Origin: Bacillota bacterium
GTDB taxonomy: Bacteria; Bacillota; SHA-98; Ch115; JABLXJ01
NCBI GenBank assembly: GCA_012839815.1
Contig: DUMQ01000130.1
Location: forward strand, 1 to 64,000
Direction: 5' to 3'
DNA: 64,000 nt
Part shown: positions 16,129-25,830 of the stretch, piece after piece
Layout: each line of letters opens with the position of its first letter
Position numbering within the stretch: position 1 is the first letter of the stretch
Translations under genes and position numbers: made by a program
The notes under the pieces: model-generated
The model's input: only the letters and a program-made list of their open reading frames with translations
Databases searched by the model: none
Told to the model about the DNA's origin: nothing

Positions 16129-17313
16129 ATGGGATTTAGCAGGACCTACGAAGAAATCAACGAGAAGATCAAGACGGGAAGAGTCGTCGTGTTGACCGCT
16201 GAGGAGATAATCCCCATGGTTGAGGAGAAGGGGGTTGAAGCAGTAGCTAGAGAGGTCGATGTTGTGACCACGGCTACCTTTGGACCGATGTGCTCGACAG
16301 GCGCATTCCTGAATTTCGGGCATTCCGACCCGCCCATAAAGATGACCAAGGTCTGGCTGAACGATGTCCCTGCCTACACAGGGATCGCAGCCGTGGACGC
16401 ATATATAGGTGCGACTGAGCTTTCAGAATCGGCCGGTTTTGAATATGGGGGCGCGCACGTCATCGAGGACCTCATATCCGGTAAGCCGGTCAAGCTGAGG
16501 GCGACCGCCTACGGGACGGACTGTTACCCGCGAAGGGAGATCGAGACATACATAACCAAAGATACCATAAACCAGGCTTACCTGTTCAACCCGCGGAACG
16601 CCTACCAGAACTACTCAGTCGCGGTGAATTCCTCGGACAGGATTATCTATACTTACATGGGCACACTGCTGCCCAAACTGGGCAACGCGACTTACTGCAG
16701 CGCGGGACAGCTGAGCCCGTTGCTGAACGACCCTTACTATAGGACCATCGGGATCGGGACGCGGATATTCCTCGGGGGGGCTCAGGGCTATGTTGCCTGG
16801 GAGGGCACCCAGCACAGCCCGTCTGTGTCGCGAAATGAGAAGGGCATCCCCGTGGGCGGTGCCGGCACGCTTGCACTGATAGGGGACCTCAAGCAGATGG
16901 ACAGGAGGTTCATCCGCGCGGCGATATTCCATAAATATGGCGTCAGCATGTATGTGGGCGTTGGTATACCCATACCGATCCTGGACGAGGAAATGGTCAG
17001 GTTTGTATCGGTAAAAGATGAGGATATACAGGCCCCTATCGTTGATTACGGCGTCGGTAGACGGTCGAAGCCGACCTATGGAACGGTAAGCTACAAGGAG
17101 CTGAGAAGCGGCAAGATAATCATAGACGGTAAAGTTGTGCCGACGGCCCCGCTATCCAGCCTCGCCAAGGCCCGGGAGATAGCGGAGACGCTCAAGACGT
17201 GGATTCGCGAGGGCAAGTTCTTTGTGCAGCAACCCGTCCAGCCTCTGCCGGCGGAGCAACTGACCAAACCCCTCGAGATTAGGGAAAAGGACGAGTTTCC
17301 AATCAATATCTAA
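16129..17313 (+). CDS. DUF39 homocysteine biosynthesis protein
   Basis: This belongs to the DUF39 family (COG1900), shown in methanogens to be needed for making homocysteine from aspartate semialdehyde and sulfide. I start at ATG 16129 (MGFSRTYEEIN), 8 bp after GGAGG; the track's 15985 start lies inside the riboswitch. TTATFGPMCSTGAF carries a conserved Cys, and GTDCYPRRE and ATYCSAG carry further cysteines that could act in sulfur transfer. Its partner NIL-ferredoxin gene starts 14 bp later. Confidence 0.92.
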   Translation: MGFSRTYEEINEKIKTGRVVVLTAEEIIPMVEEKGVEAVAREVDVVTTATFGPMCSTGAFLNFGHSDPPIKMTKVWLNDVPAYTGIAAVDAYIGATELSESAGFEYGGAHVIEDLISGKPVKLRATAYGTDCYPRREIETYITKDTINQAYLFNPRNAYQNYSVAVNSSDRIIYTYMGTLLPKLGNATYCSAGQLSPLLNDPYYRTIGIGTRIFLGGAQGYVAWEGTQHSPSVSRNEKGIPVGGAGTLALIGDLKQMDRRFIRAAIFHKYGVSMYVGVGIPIPILDEEMVRFVSVKDEDIQAPIVDYGVGRRSKPTYGTVSYKELRSGKIIIDGKVVPTAPLSSLAKAREIAETLKTWIREGKFFVQQPVQPLPAEQLTKPLEIREKDEFPINI

Positions 17314-17327
17314 GTGGGTGATAAAAC

Positions 17328-17738
17328 ATGGCCAAGAAGAGAATCGTTTTGACGTTCCCGCCATCGCTGGTCGAGAAGCCCCTAACCTACAGGTTGGTCA
17401 AGGATTTCGACCTGGCCATCAATATACTGCACGCCAGGATAGTCCCAAGGGAGTCCGGCCGGCTTGTAATAGAGCTCTCGAACAGCTCGGAGGAGAATAT
17501 AGATGCTGGCATACGCTACCTGGAAGAGCAGGGCGTGAACGTGGAGCCGCTGAGCAAGGAGATCCGTTGGGACGAGAAGGAATGTATCAACTGCGGCGCC
17601 TGTACTGCCGTATGCCATTCGGATGCGCTGCGCATGAATCCTGAGACGTGGAAGCTGGAGTTCGATAAGGATAAGTGTATCGTGTGCGAGATGTGCGTGC
17701 CCGCGTGCCCACTGAGAATTATTAGTGTAACCTTTTGA
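17328..17738 (+). CDS. NIL-domain ferredoxin, partner of DUF39
   Basis: The N-terminal NIL domain (about 1-75, as in the MetN C-terminus) is fused to a two-cluster [4Fe-4S] ferredoxin (CINCGACTAVCHSDAL and CIVCEMCVPACPLRI). In methanogens this protein works with DUF39, supplying electrons or sulfur handling for homocysteine formation. Length is 136 aa. It lies under the SAM riboswitch with DUF39 upstream and UPF0280 downstream. Confidence 0.93.
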   Translation: MAKKRIVLTFPPSLVEKPLTYRLVKDFDLAINILHARIVPRESGRLVIELSNSSEENIDAGIRYLEEQGVNVEPLSKEIRWDEKECINCGACTAVCHSDALRMNPETWKLEFDKDKCIVCEMCVPACPLRIISVTF

Positions 17739-17867
17739 AGATCGCTGCTCGGGGTATCCATGAACCCGACGACAAAGACAAAGGTCGGGTTTGCTCAAGC
17801 GTTGTCAATAGTCTGGTTGTTTGCACCCGGTGGGATGCGGCGGACATCTCGGAAAGAGGGGGATTAT

Positions 17868-18629
17868 ATGGTGTATGCCGGGTATACCGGGCTCTACGCC
17901 GAGCGCACATACCGGAACCTGGTAAGGGGCGACGACCTTAGAACGTTTACCGTCGCCGTCGCCGAGACGGACCTCTTGATCAAGGCAGGGTCGGATCTCC
18001 GTGACCTGGCCTTGCAGGCCGTGATAGAGTGCCGGGCCGACCTGGAGAGCTACATCGCGCGCGACCCGGTCTTCAGGACCACCCTGGTGCCCCACCGGCT
18101 CCTCCCGGGCGCGCCAGACATAGCCGTGACAATGGCCAGGGCCGCCAGGCTCGCAGGCGTCGGCCCGATGGCGGCGGTCGCGGGCGCCATAGCTGAATGG
18201 GTCGGCAGGAGGCTGCTCGAACGCTCTGATGAGGCCCGCGGCGAGGTCATTGTTGAGAATGGCGGGGATATCTTCATGGCATCGAAGCGGGATCGCCGGG
18301 TGGGGATATTCGCCGGCGATTCCCCATTCACAAATAGAATCGCCATCGAAATCCCCCCGTCGGATATGCCCCTGGGCATCTGCACGTCCGCAGGGACGGT
18401 AGGACACTCGCTGAGCCTGGGAAGGGCCGATGCCGCCGTCGCGCTCGCCCGCGATGCGGCGCTCGCCGATGCGGCGGCAACGGCCATAGGGAATCTGGTC
18501 AGGACGCCGGAGGATATAGCAGGTGCCATGGAGTTTGCCCGGCAGATAAAGGGTCTCATGGGGGCGCTCGTAATAAAGGGCGACAAAATGGCCATTTACG
18601 GCAGGGTGAAGCTCGTCCCCGTGAGGTGA
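17868..18629 (+). CDS. UPF0280 (COG2122, ApbE-like) family protein
   Basis: This is a 253-residue UPF0280 member. I use ATG 17868 (MVYAGYTGLYAERTYRNL) behind AGAGGGGG; the track start 17760 adds 36 unlikely residues. ApbE-like features include AGAIAEWVG, VENGGDIF and CTSAGTVGHSLSLG. COG2122 genes co-occur with DUF39 and NIL-ferredoxin and have been tied to the same homocysteine pathway; the exact role here is inferred from that context. It lies 130 bp after the ferredoxin gene, probably in the same SAM-controlled transcript. Confidence 0.88.
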   Translation: MVYAGYTGLYAERTYRNLVRGDDLRTFTVAVAETDLLIKAGSDLRDLALQAVIECRADLESYIARDPVFRTTLVPHRLLPGAPDIAVTMARAARLAGVGPMAAVAGAIAEWVGRRLLERSDEARGEVIVENGGDIFMASKRDRRVGIFAGDSPFTNRIAIEIPPSDMPLGICTSAGTVGHSLSLGRADAAVALARDAALADAAATAIGNLVRTPEDIAGAMEFARQIKGLMGALVIKGDKMAIYGRVKLVPVR

Positions 18630-18682
18630 ACCCCTTATCCAACCCTTTGCCTGTCTTTTTGCCTACTGTCTTTTTGCCTATC

Positions 18683-19948
18683 TTATTGAATCGAGGCCTC
18701 CACGGCAGGCTCCAGCTCCGGCGCACGCTCGACCTCGCCGGTTCTGGGCTCATTGCCGATGATGCCGAGTTTCTTGCCCGCACGCTCAAGGGCATCTAGC
18801 GCCCGGTCTATATCTTCATCGGTGTGGGAGGCGAGGACGTTTGCCCTCAGGCGGCACGTCTTTGGTGGCACGGCGGGCGGCAATATCGGGCAGATGAATA
18901 TCCCATCGTTGTGGAGGAGCATGGTCAGCTTCAGGGTTTCCTCCTCATCACCGATCATGATTGGGATCACCGCACTCTTGGTATCAAGGGTGTCATATCC
19001 CAGGTCGTGCAGGCCATCTACAAACCTCTTTATATTGGCCCTCAACTTCGCAAGCCTCCACTGCTCCTGCTCTATAACGTCGAGGGCGGCTCTTGCCGCG
19101 GCCGTTGCGGCGGGCGGGAGCGCGGCCGAGAATACGAAACCCCTTGCATTATGGCGGAGGAACGCTATGAAGTCGGCCCTGCCGGCGACGAACCCGCCGA
19201 CGGCTGGGATGGTCTTACTGAGAGAGCCCGTGGTTATATCTATCGCGTCAGCAGGGAGACCAAAGTACTCCTTTATGCCGTGCCCGGTCTGTCCCAGGAC
19301 GCCCAGGGAGTGCGCCTCGTCAACGAGCAGCCATGCGTCGTATCTGCGCGTCAGTTCCAGCAGCTCGGGCACGGGCGCCACGTCGCCGTCCATGCTGTAG
19401 ACTCCGTCGACGACCACCAGCTTGCCCCTGTAACGGTCGCTTGCGTCACGGAGGATCCTCTCCAGGTCCGACGGGTCGTTGTGCTTAAACCATATGAATT
19501 CCGCGCCCGAGAGCCTGGCGCCGTCCACCAGGCTTGCATGGCTCAGCTGGTCGACGATCACGGCATCTCCTTTCCCAACGAAGGACGAGATCGTCGCTAC
19601 ATTGCCCAGGAATCCACTGTTATAGGCTATCGCATCCTCGGTCCCCATGAATTCCGCGAGTCTTCGCTCCAGCTCGACATGGAGCCTGGTCGTACCCGCC
19701 AGAATCCTTACACCGTGAGTGCCCGTTCCGAATTCGCTGGTTGCGGCGTTTGCTGCAGCTTTGATCCCCGGGTGGTCAATGAGGGCAAGGTAGCTATATG
19801 ACGAGAACATTATCATCTCCCGACCGCCTATGGTAACTCTGGCACCGTTTAATGCATCGACTTGTTGAAGGTAATAATAGAGGTTGTTTTCTTTCACCTT
19901 TCTCAGGCGGCTTGAAAAGGCATCAACCCTTCTCTGAAGAGAGTTCAT
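18683..19948 (-). CDS. Alpha-oxoamine synthase (BioF/KBL family, PLP enzyme)
   Basis: This PLP-dependent enzyme condenses an acyl-CoA with an amino acid (8-amino-7-oxononanoate synthase or glycine C-acetyltransferase type). The motifs are YNSGFLGNVATIS, DQLSHASLVDGARLSG, DEAHSLGVLGQTGHG and TGSLSKTIPAVGGF, where the Lys binds PLP. Its 421 aa includes a Glu/Pro-rich tail of about 25 residues. No biotin genes and no threonine dehydrogenase lie nearby, so the substrate is open. It is transcribed alone and converges on the UPF0280 gene. Confidence 0.85.
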   Translation of the reverse strand: MNSLQRRVDAFSSRLRKVKENNLYYYLQQVDALNGARVTIGGREMIMFSSYSYLALIDHPGIKAAANAATSEFGTGTHGVRILAGTTRLHVELERRLAEFMGTEDAIAYNSGFLGNVATISSFVGKGDAVIVDQLSHASLVDGARLSGAEFIWFKHNDPSDLERILRDASDRYRGKLVVVDGVYSMDGDVAPVPELLELTRRYDAWLLVDEAHSLGVLGQTGHGIKEYFGLPADAIDITTGSLSKTIPAVGGFVAGRADFIAFLRHNARGFVFSAALPPAATAAARAALDVIEQEQWRLAKLRANIKRFVDGLHDLGYDTLDTKSAVIPIMIGDEEETLKLTMLLHNDGIFICPILPPAVPPKTCRLRANVLASHTDEDIDRALDALERAGKKLGIIGNEPRTGEVERAPELEPAVEASIQ

Positions 19949-20018
19949 GGTAATTTTATGACCCCCTCACTGGTTTACGTAGAGATTTTGCGCTGGTCTG
20001 TAATGGCCTCTCACCCAT

Positions 20019-20048
20019 AGCTTACCATGAGCTATGCGAGCATGTCAA
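20019..20048 (-). promoter_or_regulatory. Possible promoter of the alpha-oxoamine synthase gene
   Basis: On the minus strand, TTGACA, 18 bp, TAAGCT lies 70-100 bp before the start. A 10-bp palindrome TTGTGCACAA sits just upstream of the -35 and could be an operator. The -10 is poor. Confidence 0.35.
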
Positions 20049-20147
20049 CAAAATTGTGCACAAAGAGGGGCCTGAAAATACCTGAAATCCATCCAGAAAC
20101 GCAAGATGCGGGCAAGACGCGCAGCGAGATGCGAGATGCGGTGGCTG

Positions 20148-20176
20148 TTGATAAAGCCTTTTCATTATGCTATAAT
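20148..20176 (+). promoter_or_regulatory. Promoter of rpmE
   Basis: TTGATA, 17 bp, TATAAT is a near-consensus housekeeping promoter about 115 bp before rpmE. The rest of the 340-bp gap (19949-20289) shows no gene. Confidence 0.8.
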
Positions 20177-20289
20177 GTGAGCGTGCCCGGGTGCGTGGTT
20201 CTGCCAGCGGCTCAGCGAGCGGACCCGGAGCCGGCGGTAGTATTTATTTGCTGATAAGAGATGTGGTAAGAAAGAGAGAGGTGGGCCAG

Positions 20290-20487
20290 ATGAAGAAGGA
20301 TATACACCCCAAGTTTGAGATTACCACGCTTACGTGCGCGTGTGGCGAGAAGTTCGAGGTCGGCTCGACAAAGAAGGACCTCAGAGTAGAGATATGCTCC
20401 AAGTGCCACCCTATGTTTACGGGGAAGCAGAGGATAGTGGACACAGGAGGAAGGGTCGAGAGATTCAAGAAGCGCCACGGCCTTTAA
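20290..20487 (+). CDS. rpmE: 50S ribosomal protein L31 (zinc-binding form)
   Basis: L31 is a small protein of the large ribosomal subunit. I start at ATG 20290 ([19 protein letters not shown]); the 98-aa track ORF is over-extended. The 65-residue length is typical. Cysteines in TCACGEKF and CSKCHPMF make it the C+ zinc-ribbon type. GAGAGG lies upstream, and a terminator follows. Confidence 0.97.
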   Translation: MKKDIHPKFEITTLTCACGEKFEVGSTKKDLRVEICSKCHPMFTGKQRIVDTGGRVERFKKRHGL

Positions 20488-20595
20488 TTAGGTTAGCTGT
20501 GTAATTAGGTAATAGGTTTAGGTAATAGGTCAGCCGTAACGTGGGACGCACCTGACGAGGTGTCCAATCCTTGCGGATTGTGGCGTTGAAATGGA

Positions 20596-20620
20596 AACAG
20601 AGCCGGATGGCTCTGTTTTT
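20596..20620 (+). terminator. Rho-independent terminator after rpmE
   Basis: AACAGAGCC-ggat-GGCTCTGTTTTT. Two more small hairpins (CACCT/AGGTG and CAATCC/GGATTG) lie just before it at about 20549-20580. Confidence 0.88.
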
Positions 20621-20745
20621 ACAACTCGCACCGAATAGCCGTAGACGGTGGCATGCCTGGGAGCGCGGGGGCGGGATAGAATGATCCGGAACAGGATGAT
20701 GCGAGACTGACGGCCGGCCGGTGGGGATTACCGGCTGGCGGGGGA

Positions 20746-21648
20746 GTGGGGAAATTGGGTTCCGATTTTCAATATGGCGGCCAAGCGGTTATCGAGGGCG
20801 TCATGATGCGTGGGCGAACCAATATAGCGATTGCCGTGCGAAGGCCGGATCACGAGATCATCGTGCGTGAGCAGCCGATCGGCTCGATTATGGCGAGGTG
20901 GTCGTTCTTGAAGTGGCCGGTCATACGCGGCGTGGTCATGCTGGTGGAGTCCCTCGTCATAGGGCTCCAGGCTTTGATGTTCTCCGCCAACGAGTTTGCA
21001 GGCGGCGAAGGTGAAGAGAAGCTAAAGCCATGGGAGCTCACGGGGACGATCGTATTCGCCATGGCGCTCTTCGTCGGCCTATTCATCGTGCTTCCCAATC
21101 TCTTCGCCGTGGCGGTTCAGAGGTCCGTGCACAATGTCGTTGCGGTCAACCTGCTTGAAGGGTTCTTCAGGATATTTATATTTCTCGGATACATTTTTGC
21201 CGTATCGAGGATTAAAGATATTCAAAGGGTCTTTGAGTATCATGGTGCTGAACATAAGACCATTCACGCATATGAAGCCGGCGAAGAGCTAACGGTGGAG
21301 AACGCCCGGAGGCATAGCACGTTGCACCCGAGATGCGGCACGAGCTTTCTCCTTATCGTAATGGTAATTATGATTATAGCCTTTTCCCTCATAGGAAGGA
21401 AGGCGCTCTTGCCCCGTATAGCCTTGAGGCTCGCCATGCTGCCTGTCGTTGCGGGCCTGTCATATGAGGTAATCAAGGCTACAGGCCGGAAGCACGTGGC
21501 AAAATGGGTCCGGTGGGCCATCGCGCCAGGGCTGTGGCTGCAAAAGCTTACGACTCGCGAGCCCGATGACGAGCAGCTGGAGGTGGCGATCAAGGCCCTG
21601 GAATCCGTGCTGGAGAAGAAGGGTGATGCCTTTGTTAGACCAGCTTGA
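20746..21648 (+). CDS. yqhQ: YqhQ family membrane protein (DUF1385)
   Basis: This is a 300-residue membrane protein of unknown biochemical role, conserved beside prfA in Bacillota. [24 protein letters not shown] is the family's N-terminal block, and [16 protein letters not shown] and [12 protein letters not shown] are later conserved motifs with His/Glu residues. Four to five hydrophobic segments are visible. It has a GTG start and overlaps prfA by 23 bp. Confidence 0.92.
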   Translation: MGKLGSDFQYGGQAVIEGVMMRGRTNIAIAVRRPDHEIIVREQPIGSIMARWSFLKWPVIRGVVMLVESLVIGLQALMFSANEFAGGEGEEKLKPWELTGTIVFAMALFVGLFIVLPNLFAVAVQRSVHNVVAVNLLEGFFRIFIFLGYIFAVSRIKDIQRVFEYHGAEHKTIHAYEAGEELTVENARRHSTLHPRCGTSFLLIVMVIMIIAFSLIGRKALLPRIALRLAMLPVVAGLSYEVIKATGRKHVAKWVRWAIAPGLWLQKLTTREPDDEQLEVAIKALESVLEKKGDAFVRPA

Positions 21649-22699
21649 TGCACTGGAGCAAAAATATGTCGAAATAGAAAAGATGCTGGGAGACCCTGCG
21701 GTGCTGGGGGATCAAGAGAAGCTGCAGCATTATGCGAAGGCGCACGCGGACCTGGAAGAGATTGTCGCTAAATATCGGGAGTATAAGACGGTTAAGGACG
21801 GTATCCGCGACGTAAAGGCCATGCTCAGTGAGCGGATCGATGACGAGCTCCGGGAGCTTGCGGTTTCAGAGCTGGAGGCGCTAGAGTCCAGGGCAAGGAA
21901 CCTGGAGAAGGAGCTCAGGATCATGCTCCTCCCCAAGGATCCAAGCGATGAAAAGGACGTTATCGTGGAGATACGCGCCGGGGCCGGCGGCGAGGAGGCG
22001 GCGCTCTTTGCGGGAGATCTTTTTAGAATGTACGGGCGCTATGCGGAGCGGCATGGCTGGCGCGTCGAGATGATGAGCAGCAACCCCACGGATCTTGGCG
22101 GTTTCAAGGAAGTCATCTTTACCGTAGAGGGCCGCGGAGCGTATAGCAGGTTAAAGTATGAGAGCGGTGTGCACCGGGTCCAGCGCGTTCCTACTACCGA
22201 GGCGTCAGGCCGTATTCACACATCTACCGCAACCGTTGCAGTCTTGCCGGAGGCGGAGGAGGTCGATGTGGAGATCCGGCCCGAGGACCTGCGGATAGAT
22301 GTGTACCGCTCCACGGGTCATGGCGGCCAGAGTGTAAACACAACGGATTCGGCGGTCCGCATTACCCACATACCTACGGGCATTGTCGTTTCCTGTCAGG
22401 ACGAGAGGTCCCAGCATAAAAACAGGGAAAAGGCCATGCGGGTCCTCCGGGCAAGGCTTCTCGATAAGGTCCGGCAGGAGCAGGAGGCCGAGATCGCGCA
22501 GGCAAGAAGGTCCCAGGTCGGAACGGGGGATAGGAGCGAGCGAATCCGGACATATAATTTCCCTCAAAATAGGGTCACGGATCACCGGATCGGCTTCACA
22601 ACCCATCGCCTGGAGGCTATCCTGGACGGGGACCTTGACGAGGTTATCGACGCCCTGGTGGCGGATGACCAGGCTGAGAGGCTGAGGAAAATTGGTTAA
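21626..22699 (+). CDS. prfA: Peptide chain release factor 1
   Basis: RF1 ends translation at UAA and UAG. The GGQ motif is in [17 protein letters not shown], and the C-terminal block [19 protein letters not shown] is standard. I start at ATG 21626 ([14 protein letters not shown]), giving 357 aa; the first 20 residues in the track are yqhQ sequence in another frame. It is translationally coupled to yqhQ and to prmC, whose product methylates the GGQ Gln. Confidence 0.97.
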   Translation: MPLLDQLDALEQKYVEIEKMLGDPAVLGDQEKLQHYAKAHADLEEIVAKYREYKTVKDGIRDVKAMLSERIDDELRELAVSELEALESRARNLEKELRIMLLPKDPSDEKDVIVEIRAGAGGEEAALFAGDLFRMYGRYAERHGWRVEMMSSNPTDLGGFKEVIFTVEGRGAYSRLKYESGVHRVQRVPTTEASGRIHTSTATVAVLPEAEEVDVEIRPEDLRIDVYRSTGHGGQSVNTTDSAVRITHIPTGIVVSCQDERSQHKNREKAMRVLRARLLDKVRQEQEAEIAQARRSQVGTGDRSERIRTYNFPQNRVTDHRIGFTTHRLEAILDGDLDEVIDALVADDQAERLRKIG

Positions 22700-23816
22700 G
22701 GGCGTTGGACCGTCTGGTCAGGTCAGAGTCCAGGATGCCCTGAGGCGCGGCGTCGAATACTTGCGCTCGCGCGGCGTCCCGACCCCCGTCCTGGACGCTG
22801 AGGTCCTGCTCGCCTGGATTCTCGGCGCGAGGCGGGAAGACCTGTATACCCACCCTGAGAGAGTCGTCTCCGGCGACCAGCTCAAGAGGTTCGACGAGGC
22901 GCTCGAGACGAGAGGGTCACGGGTCCCCGTGGCATATATTCGCGGTAAGAAGGAGTTTATGTCCCTTGAGTTCTATGTCGACAGAAGGGTGTTGATCCCG
23001 CGCCCCGAGACCGAGATACTCGTGGAGACTGTAGTCGAGAGGCTGAACCAGCGCGCCGGCCGGCGCACCGGCCAACGTGCTGGCCGGCACGCCACCGCAG
23101 GGGAGGCTGGCCCCCAGGCTGGGCCTGCCCCCAGTCTCGCCCGGCTTGGTGAGACGGGTTACGGTAAGGGGGACAGCGGGGGGCACGATTGTCCACTCTG
23201 GGTTGCGGACATTGGGACGGGGAGCGGGGCTATTGCTGTGTGCCTGGCCAGGCTCGTTCCGGGCGTGCATGTTTTTGCAAGCGACATCTCCGCCGGTGCG
23301 CTGGAGGTTGCGCGAATTAACGCGGAGAAGCACGGCGTGGCCGACAGGATCACCTTCCTCGAGGGGGATTTATTTTCCCCTTTTAGTGATTTCAATACCC
23401 ATGGGAACGGCGAGACGCGCAGCTTTCCACGCAGATGTGAACATGGGCCCGGACCCGGGGGGGGATTTGAGGAATTTGAGGGCGGGTTTGATGCGATAGT
23501 CTCGAATCCCCCATATATTTCAAGCGCCGAAATGAGGACTTTGCAGGATGAGATCACATATGAGCCGGAAGTCGCCCTCGATGGCGGCGAGGATGGGCTC
23601 CGGGTTTGCCGGGGCATACTGTCGCAGGCTCCCTGGTATTTAGCTGATGGAGGATTTGTTGCCCTTGAAGTTGCAAGCAACAGGGCGGGGGATGTTCGCG
23701 AGATCGCTTTGCACTACTTTGAGCAGGTTGAAATCATCCATGATTATTCGGGCCGCGAGAGGGTTGCGCTTGCCCGGGGGCCGCTCCGTAATCTCCTGAC
23801 AAGAGATTTGAGGTAA
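22692..23816 (+). CDS. prmC: Release factor glutamine methyltransferase PrmC, with insertions
   Basis: PrmC uses SAM to methylate the GGQ glutamine of release factors. The helical N-domain, the SAM site [13 protein letters not shown] and the catalytic NPPY ([13 protein letters not shown]) are present. At 374 aa it is about 85-90 residues longer than usual. Two low-complexity insertions explain this: about 50 residues before the SAM motif ([20 protein letters not shown]...), encoded by tandem GGCCGG palindromes, and a Gly/Pro-rich stretch before NPPY. The TTG start overlaps the prfA stop. Confidence 0.93.
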   Translation: MVKGVGPSGQVRVQDALRRGVEYLRSRGVPTPVLDAEVLLAWILGARREDLYTHPERVVSGDQLKRFDEALETRGSRVPVAYIRGKKEFMSLEFYVDRRVLIPRPETEILVETVVERLNQRAGRRTGQRAGRHATAGEAGPQAGPAPSLARLGETGYGKGDSGGHDCPLWVADIGTGSGAIAVCLARLVPGVHVFASDISAGALEVARINAEKHGVADRITFLEGDLFSPFSDFNTHGNGETRSFPRRCEHGPGPGGGFEEFEGGFDAIVSNPPYISSAEMRTLQDEITYEPEVALDGGEDGLRVCRGILSQAPWYLADGGFVALEVASNRAGDVREIALHYFEQVEIIHDYSGRERVALARGPLRNLLTRDLR

Positions 23817-23836
23817 GAAGGTTCGGTTGAGAAGGA

Positions 23837-24970
23837 ATGTGTGGCAACAAGAAAACGGATGTAATTAGGGTGGATCCTGTCCACCCCGAGCTTGATTTGA
23901 TCAGGCGGGCTGCCCGGGTCCTGAGGGAAGGGGGCCTTGTCGCGTTTCCAACGGAAACAGTCTATGGTCTGGGCGCAAACGCGTTAAACGAGGAGGCCGT
24001 GAGAGGAATTTTCAGGGCCAAAGGGCGACCGGCCGATAACCCGCTCATAGTTCACATCGCGCGCAAGGAGGATCTGACGGGCGTGGCATTGGCCATCCCC
24101 TCCATCGCGGAGCGCCTGATTGACCGCTTCTGGCCCGGGCCGCTCACGTTGATCTTTCCCAGGCATCCCAGTGTGCCTCTTGTGACGACCGGCGGGATAG
24201 ATACCGTGGCGGTTAGGATGCCCGACCACGATATAGCCCTTGCCCTTATAGCGGAGGCCGGTGTCCCGGTGGCCGCCCCGAGCGCAAACACCTCCGGGCG
24301 GCCGAGTCCGACCGTGGCGGAGCATGTGATCTGCGACCTTGGCAGCAAGGTGGATCTCATCCTCGACGGCGGGCCGACGGCCGTGGGTGTTGAATCCACG
24401 GTCCTGGATATAACCGTCACTCCGCCGGTGATCCTGCGGCCCGGCGGGACGACACCCGAGGAGATCCAGAGTGTTGTGGGTGATGTTATCCTGCCCGGAC
24501 CGGAGACGTGGACGGCCGAGCCGGATTCGACCGCCGACGGGGCGCGGGGACCAGCCCCCAAGGCGCCAGGTATGAAGTACCGCCATTATTCGCCCGAGGC
24601 AGAGGTTGTATTGTTCGGAACGTCCGAGGGCCGGGTCCAGGCGATGGCTGAGAGGATCTGGGCCGAGGCGACGCGGCTGGTCGCCTCGGGCAAGCGGGTC
24701 GGTATCATGTGCACGGATGAGAGCTGCGGCCTTTACGCAAGCCTCGTGCGCCACGCGCCGTCTGGTACAACGTCGAGCCTAGACATTGTATCGAGCGGCA
24801 CGCGGCAGGACCTTTCAACCATAGCATCGAAGATATTCGCCCTGCTCAGGCAGTTTGATGATGACGGCGTCGATGTGATCCTTGTTGAGGGCGTGGATGA
24901 GCGCGGCCTCGGTTTTGCCATCATGAACAGGTTGCGAAAGGCAGCCGGCGGCCGGGTCATAATGGTCTAG
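23837..24970 (+). CDS. sua5: L-threonylcarbamoyladenylate synthase (Sua5 type)
   Basis: This enzyme makes threonylcarbamoyl-AMP for the t6A37 modification of ANN-decoding tRNAs. The YrdC-like domain (about 20-210) has FPTETVYGLGANA, KGRPADNPL and PSANTSGRPSPT. A linker leads to the C-terminal Sua5 domain (about 255-377) with PGMKYRHYSP, so it is the long Sua5 form. It follows prmC by 20 bp. Its stop lies just before a repeat copy. Confidence 0.95.
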   Translation: MCGNKKTDVIRVDPVHPELDLIRRAARVLREGGLVAFPTETVYGLGANALNEEAVRGIFRAKGRPADNPLIVHIARKEDLTGVALAIPSIAERLIDRFWPGPLTLIFPRHPSVPLVTTGGIDTVAVRMPDHDIALALIAEAGVPVAAPSANTSGRPSPTVAEHVICDLGSKVDLILDGGPTAVGVESTVLDITVTPPVILRPGGTTPEEIQSVVGDVILPGPETWTAEPDSTADGARGPAPKAPGMKYRHYSPEAEVVLFGTSEGRVQAMAERIWAEATRLVASGKRVGIMCTDESCGLYASLVRHAPSGTTSSLDIVSSGTRQDLSTIASKIFALLRQFDDDGVDVILVEGVDERGLGFAIMNRLRKAAGGRVIMV

Positions 24971-24977
24971 CTTATGT

Positions 24978-25075
24978 GGCGCGCCGCAAGCGCGCGGTCC
25001 CCGGATGCAACACCGGCAACCTATGGGACGTGCTGGTAAACCGGCATGAATTTAAGGAATTAGCACTTAGTGCGC
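24978..25075. repeat. Partial copy R3 of the nested-palindrome repeat
   Basis: GGCGCGCCGCAAGCGCGCGGTCCCCGGATGCAACACCGG to ...AGCACTTAGTGCGCC matches, in reverse complement, the core and inner left arm of the copy at 40.3 kb. It fills the space between the convergent sua5 and GNAT genes. Confidence 0.8.
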
Positions 25076-25102
25076 CAATCAGAAGGAACCGGGCGAAATG
25101 TT

Positions 25103-25624
25103 TCAGGTGGTATGGCCCTTGGCAGCCACATCAACCTCGTAGATCATGGCCACCTCATCGCAATTTGGGAACTTGGGACAGTTTATGCAATCCTTCCAGA
25201 CCTTTTGGGGAAGCTCGTCTTTGGATGTCAGGCGGAAACCGCACTTCTCGAAGAACGCGGGTTTGTATGTCAGGGCAAATACGCGGGGAATGCCGAGGTC
25301 CGCGGCTTCCTGGATCAGGAATCGCACGACGGCTTTGCCAACGCCCTGGCCCATTTTGTCCTCTCTTACGGCTACGGCCCTTATCTCGGCAAGGTCGCCC
25401 CATACGATATGGAGCCCCCCGGTCCCGATAACCTCCCCGTCCTCTTCGGCTACAGCAAACTCCCGCAGGTTTTCATAGATGAGCGCGAGCGACCGCGGTA
25501 GCATCATGCCACGCTCGGCATATGCGTTGATCAGCTTGTGTATCTTCTTTACATCCTCCATGCGTGCTTTCCGTAGTTCCAAATCTCTCAACCCTCTCCC
25601 ACTGGCGGCGTTCCATTTTCTCAT
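25103..25624 (-). CDS. GNAT family N-acetyltransferase
   Basis: This acetyl-CoA-dependent N-acetyltransferase resembles the short ArgA-like branch. The acetyl-CoA site is VREDKMGQGVGKAVVRFLIQ, preceded by GTGGLHIVWGDLAEIRAVAV; the FFEKCGF block and a C-terminal Cys cluster CINCPKFPNCDE are typical of that group. The start is uncertain: ATG 25624, the track's 25666, or a TTG near 25585. It could be N-acetylglutamate synthase for arginine synthesis, but no arg genes are adjacent. Confidence 0.82.
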   Translation of the reverse strand: MRKWNAASGRGLRDLELRKARMEDVKKIHKLINAYAERGMMLPRSLALIYENLREFAVAEEDGEVIGTGGLHIVWGDLAEIRAVAVREDKMGQGVGKAVVRFLIQEAADLGIPRVFALTYKPAFFEKCGFRLTSKDELPQKVWKDCINCPKFPNCDEVAMIYEVDVAAKGHTT

Positions 25625-25665
25625 CCCTCGAGCAGCTATCTTGAACGGCCATATTATACCACACA

Positions 25666-25735
25666 ACTAAGTCAGTGCGCAAAAACACCCAGACCTTTCG
25701 CAGGTAACAGCTAACAGTGCGGCACATTGGCCGGG
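25666..25735. repeat. Partial copy R4 of the nested-palindrome repeat
   Basis: ACTAAGTCAGTGCGCAAAAACACCC to ...CAGTGCGGCACATTGGCC matches the outer left arm of the full copy at 43.7 kb, starting at the same terminus. It lies upstream of the GNAT gene, between it and the hydrogenase-sensor operon. Confidence 0.78.
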
Positions 25736-25830
25736 GTGCATACCCGCGTCACCTGCTCTGTTGAGCCGCACCGCGGCATGAGTGTCTACTCTAAGTTGGA
25801 AATCCTACGAAATCCTTTTTAGAAATCTAT

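Noticed and set aside
20488-20745. Riboswitch between rpmE and yqhQ
   Set aside because: It has only small hairpins and one ordinary terminator; no known aptamer consensus was recognised.
24976-25501. Plus-strand ORFs of 151, 143 and 110 aa
   Set aside because: They are shadows of the minus-strand GNAT gene and of repeat R3.
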